Below, piece after piece: positions 7,501 through 10,049 of a stretch of 10,049 bases of DNA (its first letter is position 1; the number at the start of each line of letters is the position of its first letter). The notes below the pieces were generated by a model. It did not search any database and had not been told where the DNA came from. It was given only the letters and a program-made list of their open reading frames with translations. A program made the translations under genes and the position numbers. The stretch is from Clostridia bacterium (GTDB lineage Bacteria > Bacillota_A > Clostridia > Oscillospirales > CAG-272): positions 1 to 10,049 of the forward strand of contig JAFXNX010000280.1 in assembly GCA_017529175.1 (NCBI GenBank), given 5' to 3'.

Positions 7501-10049
7501 CCGTAACCTCGGCTCTTATATATATGGCGGTAACCCGACGATAACAGACGACGTTTATATGCCGGAACGCAACGCGATCTCGCCAAGCAATACGCTGAAC
7601 AACGTAAACTTTGCGCTTATCCGAAACGCCGACGCCTCCGAAACTGTCATAACAGACTCCGAAGGAAAAGAGATATTCAAAAAATCATACGGCAGGATCA
7701 GCCCTGAGTATTACAAAAGAAGCGACGTCAAATGGCAAAGGACGAACCAGTCCAAGACCATAGGTTTCGATCCCTCGACACTTGAAGAAGGCGCCGTCTT
7801 CACGGTCACCTTCCGCGCGACTACGGAATACTACACCGTGAAGGGGAGCGTCGACTGGAACTCCTTTTCGGAAAACTCGCGCTTATCACAGCAGTTCACC
7901 GTCGACGGAACGTCTCCCGAGATATTATCGGTCGAATTCCATTATGACGAAGACGCGCTCGTATATGACGCCGCAAGGATCACGGTCAAAGACAATCTTT
8001 ACACCTCGTTCGTCGGTATTTCCGACGAAGACGATAACCTGATCATCTCAGTAGGTTCAGACAATGATCCGACGTCGGCTCCCGGCATTGAAAGAGAGAT
8101 AGTATTCGATCTTACGGAAGCGTATGACGACCTGCGCGAACTCCCGGATCACCTGCTCGTGACCGTTGCGGACTATGCAATGAACGATACGGAATACCAT
8201 ATAAACCTCGATGAGGAAGAACTTGCCGAAGAGCGCAAAGTCAACCTCAGCGCGACCGAGCTCAAAGTGGCGATCGGTTTCCCGGTAAAGGTCGACGCGA
8301 CGGTCACGCCCTGGGGCAAAAACTGCGGCATTATATGGTCGAGCGACAACGAGGATATCGCGACAGTCGACAGCGACGGTACTGTCAACGGAGTCGGAGT
8401 CGGCGCTGCAGTCATAAGAGCGAGCGCCGAAGCGGAACCGGAAGTTTTCGCGGAGCTGAACGTAAGTGTTGTAGACATTAACAACACATATTCAGGCGTG
8501 CTTTGGGACGGAAACGCGGATAAGTGGTTCATATCCTTCAATTCCGATAATATCAATGCGTTCACAAAGGATTACGATGAGCCGCTGCCCATCATGCTCG
8601 CATCCCTGTGCTACGGAACAGACGGGATCCTGTACGGCGCAACTTTTGATGATAAAACTTATTTGTCGGACGTTTACGTTATAGACGAAGACACACATGA
8701 GACGACTTACATCGGCTCGCCGGAAGGTGCGGGATATACCGATATCGCCGCGGCTCCCGCATTTACGGCATTCTTTGAACATCAGTATCTTGTCGGTACA
8801 TACGCGCAATTCCTGCTGTGGATAGATACCGATGACGGCGAATATATAGGGTCGCTGGATTTCAGCGATTATACAAACGGAAAGAATCTCGCCGGAGTTG
8901 CCTTTGTCGCCTCTCTTATCGACGAGGAAAGCGGCGACTTCATCGACGCGTACTATCTGCTCGACACAATGGGAAATCTGTATTATACGGAGATCGTCAC
9001 TTATTTTGACGAAGCAAACGGACCGATGATCGAGATCCTCTTTGCCGAAGACCTCGGGAAGATCGGAAACATCGTCGACGTCTCGTACTTCCAGTCTCTG
9101 TATCTCGACTCGAACGGATATCTTGTCTGGTCGAGAACGAACACGTTGGAAGAATATACGAGCATTTACGTTTACGACGTATCGGATCATGAGAACATTA
9201 AAAAATACGATCTCGGAAGCTTTGAAAAACGAGTATGGCCCGTCGGCGGCATCTATGAAAAGGGCAAATCGCCGGCTTTTGAATACAGTGATATGATAAC
9301 GCTCGAGGGCTCAACGGAAGGCGTCGACTTTATCGGAGACGAAACGCTTCCGGAAACAGCCGATCTTGAAGCCGCGCCGGAAGGAAGCGTCGCGCCTTCC
9401 GCCACGGTAACAAATGAAATACCCGGCGCCGCGCGCGGCGCGGTAAAAGAAGGCGCAACGCGCGAGGCTGACCCTGACGCCGTATCCTTCGACCTCACCG
9501 CTGAATGCGATATGAAAAACGGTCTTTACAAAGTCTCGTTCGCAAGCGACGTATACAAGCTAAACAGCATTGAGAGTGACGCCGAATACTTTGCGTATAA
9601 TCTTGCGGACGGCGTTCTGACGATAGCGTTCGTCGACTCCGTCGGCTTCGCACCCGGCGACGCTGTCGCAACTGTCGTCCTCTCGGTAGTTTCAGACGGC
9701 GCAAAGGCGGTCGTCGTCACGACGGAAGAGTCAAACGGAGAACATCCGGGAAAGAACGAATACCTGTTTACGGAAGTTTTACCGGTTATCACGTCACAGC
9801 CGAAAAACTGGCGCGGCGACTGGAACGAATATCCCGAGATCAAACTCACGGCCATAGGAGAAGGTCTGAAATACAAGTGGTACTTCCGCAATGCGGACGA
9901 GACCGCATGGAGCGTCAGCTCCGAGCACGATAACTGCTACGATTCGTATCCGCTCGTATCGTCCAGAAACGGACGTGAGGTGTACTGCGTGGTAACTGAC
10001 GCAAACGGAAACAAGGCGAAGTCCGATATAGCTACAATGTCGCTTGACA
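4529..10049 (+). CDS. Giant secreted lactocepin-like S8 subtilase, 3' end outside the window
   Basis: The frame is open for 1840 codons and runs off the window, so the C-terminus and any wall or membrane anchor are unseen. A signal peptide (1-24, cut near VFA/AD) precedes an I9-type propeptide (about 64-160). The S8 catalytic domain (about 178-718) has Asp204 (VIDTG), His288 (GEHGSHVAG), oxyanion Asn396 (SAGN) and Ser648 (SGTSMASP), with a PA domain inserted at about 470-560. Next come an Fn3_5-like domain (about 745-930) interrupted by a dockerin-type EF-hand pair (835-879), and Fn3-like regions to about 1230 (SIPVLGYYGSW is typical of lactocepins). A Big2-like domain (about 1238-1316), an unrecognised and possibly propeller-like region (about 1317-1592), a linker, a cohesin-like module (about 1650-1735) and an Ig-like domain (from about 1753) follow. 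It is probably a surface endopeptidase feeding peptide uptake; the substrate is unknown. It has its own strong promoter. Confidence 0.93.
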   Translation, partial: MKKLLAFILSVLMTVSIIPAAVFAADDDGWRPVNFEKSESSSLDLFDEYRPEKDTQEEEPFGANDTVRVSIVLSGAPVIEKFSGDDITQSRTAIKYRSKLKLSQDKVSKKISRSILKGDELDVVWNLTLAANIISANVEYGKIDEIKSLPEVEDVIIESCHEIDDGETTDTAEPDMFTSSDMTNTYPIWTEGYTGAGSSIAVIDTGLDYKHISFDEGAFEYALDELGEEVDLITPDDIASVFDQLNIKAKNPDLTVDDVYLTSKIPFAYNYVDNDTDISHMNDKQGEHGSHVAGIATANRYVPDGNGGYQDALSTVLVQGQAPDAQLIVMKVFGKRGGAFDSDYYAALEDAIVLGLDVANLSLGSSDPGFTTDPEYQRVIDSLESSNTVVTISAGNSSYWSDSTYGGLSYAEDKSLSTTGSPSTVSTSLSVASVDNYGTISPVIKVAGKSISYSETTSYGAAPMLSLSGEYEFVAIDGYGTEEEFSALSDVLSEKIAVCSRGTTSFADKANAAIKNGAAALIIYNNTSGTITMNLTGYEYSAPVIAITLEDGSFIKENSQKVTDGEGGVIYYTGTVDIPEGIQVSAPEVDYYTMSEFSSWGVPGSLLLKPEITAPGGQIYSVFGENINDSGIAEAIGNDKYELMSGTSMASPQIAGISALVAEYIRENDLEAKTGLSKRHLTNALLMGTSRPLIEESSGNYYSVLNQGSGLADTQAVFSTHTFITMDEDATASYADGKVKAELGEISRDDKSFDFTFNINNFGDEDSDYYLGADLFTQDYVEGADYSASGKKLYDEEGELLTRLYMALTTVDLKADAVWTVNGVSLTNSGNDTYDFNGDGIFSYSDVQTVLEYIVGNVDTFNMTENADLDGDGDIDTYDAYLAAEELNKTKITVPAGKSATVNFSASLIDIDDYDINGAYVEGYVFAAEDGKDGVVSSIPVLGYYGSWSDFSMFDHGSYIDEKYGTADAAPYSSYSLGSSAYKTNYFSVNYRNLGSYIYGGNPTITDDVYMPERNAISPSNTLNNVNFALIRNADASETVITDSEGKEIFKKSYGRISPEYYKRSDVKWQRTNQSKTIGFDPSTLEEGAVFTVTFRATTEYYTVKGSVDWNSFSENSRLSQQFTVDGTSPEILSVEFHYDEDALVYDAARITVKDNLYTSFVGISDEDDNLIISVGSDNDPTSAPGIEREIVFDLTEAYDDLRELPDHLLVTVADYAMNDTEYHINLDEEELAEERKVNLSATELKVAIGFPVKVDATVTPWGKNCGIIWSSDNEDIATVDSDGTVNGVGVGAAVIRASAEAEPEVFAELNVSVVDINNTYSGVLWDGNADKWFISFNSDNINAFTKDYDEPLPIMLASLCYGTDGILYGATFDDKTYLSDVYVIDEDTHETTYIGSPEGAGYTDIAAAPAFTAFFEHQYLVGTYAQFLLWIDTDDGEYIGSLDFSDYTNGKNLAGVAFVASLIDEESGDFIDAYYLLDTMGNLYYTEIVTYFDEANGPMIEILFAEDLGKIGNIVDVSYFQSLYLDSNGYLVWSRTNTLEEYTSIYVYDVSDHENIKKYDLGSFEKRVWPVGGIYEKGKSPAFEYSDMITLEGSTEGVDFIGDETLPETADLEAAPEGSVAPSATVTNEIPGAARGAVKEGATREADPDAVSFDLTAECDMKNGLYKVSFASDVYKLNSIESDAEYFAYNLADGVLTIAFVDSVGFAPGDAVATVVLSVVSDGAKAVVVTTEESNGEHPGKNEYLFTEVLPVITSQPKNWRGDWNEYPEIKLTAIGEGLKYKWYFRNADETAWSVSSEHDNCYDSYPLVSSRNGREVYCVVTDANGNKAKSDIATMSLD
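7019..7186 (+). other. Dockerin-type Ca2+-binding module within the protease
   Basis: Two EF-hand-like loops of dockerin type I pattern, DFNGDGIFSYSD (residues 835-846) and DLDGDGDIDTYD (868-879), are 33 residues apart. Each is followed by a helix (VQTVLEYIVG; AYLAAEEL). The Asp/Asn ligands at loop positions 1, 3, 5 and 12 are all present, so calcium binding is expected. The module lies between the first half of the Fn3_5-like domain and its closing strands (ITVPAGKSATVNF, 892-904; VEGYVFA, 921-927), so it interrupts that domain rather than sitting at the usual C-terminal position. Confidence 0.75.

Noticed and set aside
8492..9190. A 232-codon open frame on the minus strand inside the protease gene.
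   Set aside because: It lies antisense to a continuous plus-strand frame of 1840 codons and its product has no recognisable domain or start signals.

Overview
The window looks like the chromosome of a Gram-positive, Clostridia-type anaerobe, perhaps a gut Oscillospiraceae or Christensenellales relative. This rests on AGGAG-type ribosome binding sites, vegetative promoters of TTGACA/TATAAT type with 17-base spacers, a c-di-GMP/phosphorelay operon, and a very large secreted lactocepin-like subtilase with a dockerin-type module. No sequence search was run, so the taxonomy is an inference. No tRNA, rRNA, CRISPR array, insertion sequence or integrase was seen.

Layout. (1) 1-765, plus strand: an uncharacterised three-helix membrane protein whose ATG is the first base of the window. 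(2) 800-850: a perfect hairpin with its T-tract on the minus strand, ending the convergent operon. (3) 3416 down to 902, minus strand: an apparent operon of a small Cro/C1-type regulator, a short coding-like frame with a damaged or non-ATG start, a REC-GGDEF-EAL response regulator, and a stand-alone HPt protein. It starts from a promoter at 3388-3416 with an AT-rich dyad just upstream. (4) 3527-4363, plus strand: a monocistronic AlkD-like DNA alkylation repair gene with its own near-consensus promoter, a GTG start and a rho-independent terminator. (5) 4434-10049, plus strand: a strong promoter and a giant secreted S8 protease gene that is still open at the window end after 1840 codons.

How the genes fit together. 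The minus-strand operon reads as a signalling unit. The HPt could pass phosphate to or from the receiver of the EAL protein, the EAL domain keeps every catalytic residue of a c-di-GMP phosphodiesterase, and the GGDEF motif is degenerate (VADTF), so the expected output is lower c-di-GMP. No histidine kinase lies in the window. The repair gene is divergent from this operon and has no evident link to it. The protease has a signal peptide, propeptide, a catalytic domain with a PA insert, Fn3-like domains, Big2-like, cohesin-like and Ig-like modules. It is probably a cell-surface or extracellular enzyme degrading proteins or peptides.

Most worth a second look: the dockerin-type Ca2+-binding pair placed inside the Fn3-like domain of the protease, with a cohesin-like module later in the same chain, and the hidden small reading frame at 2939-3137, which has the same 8-base overlap (ATGACTGA) with both neighbours.
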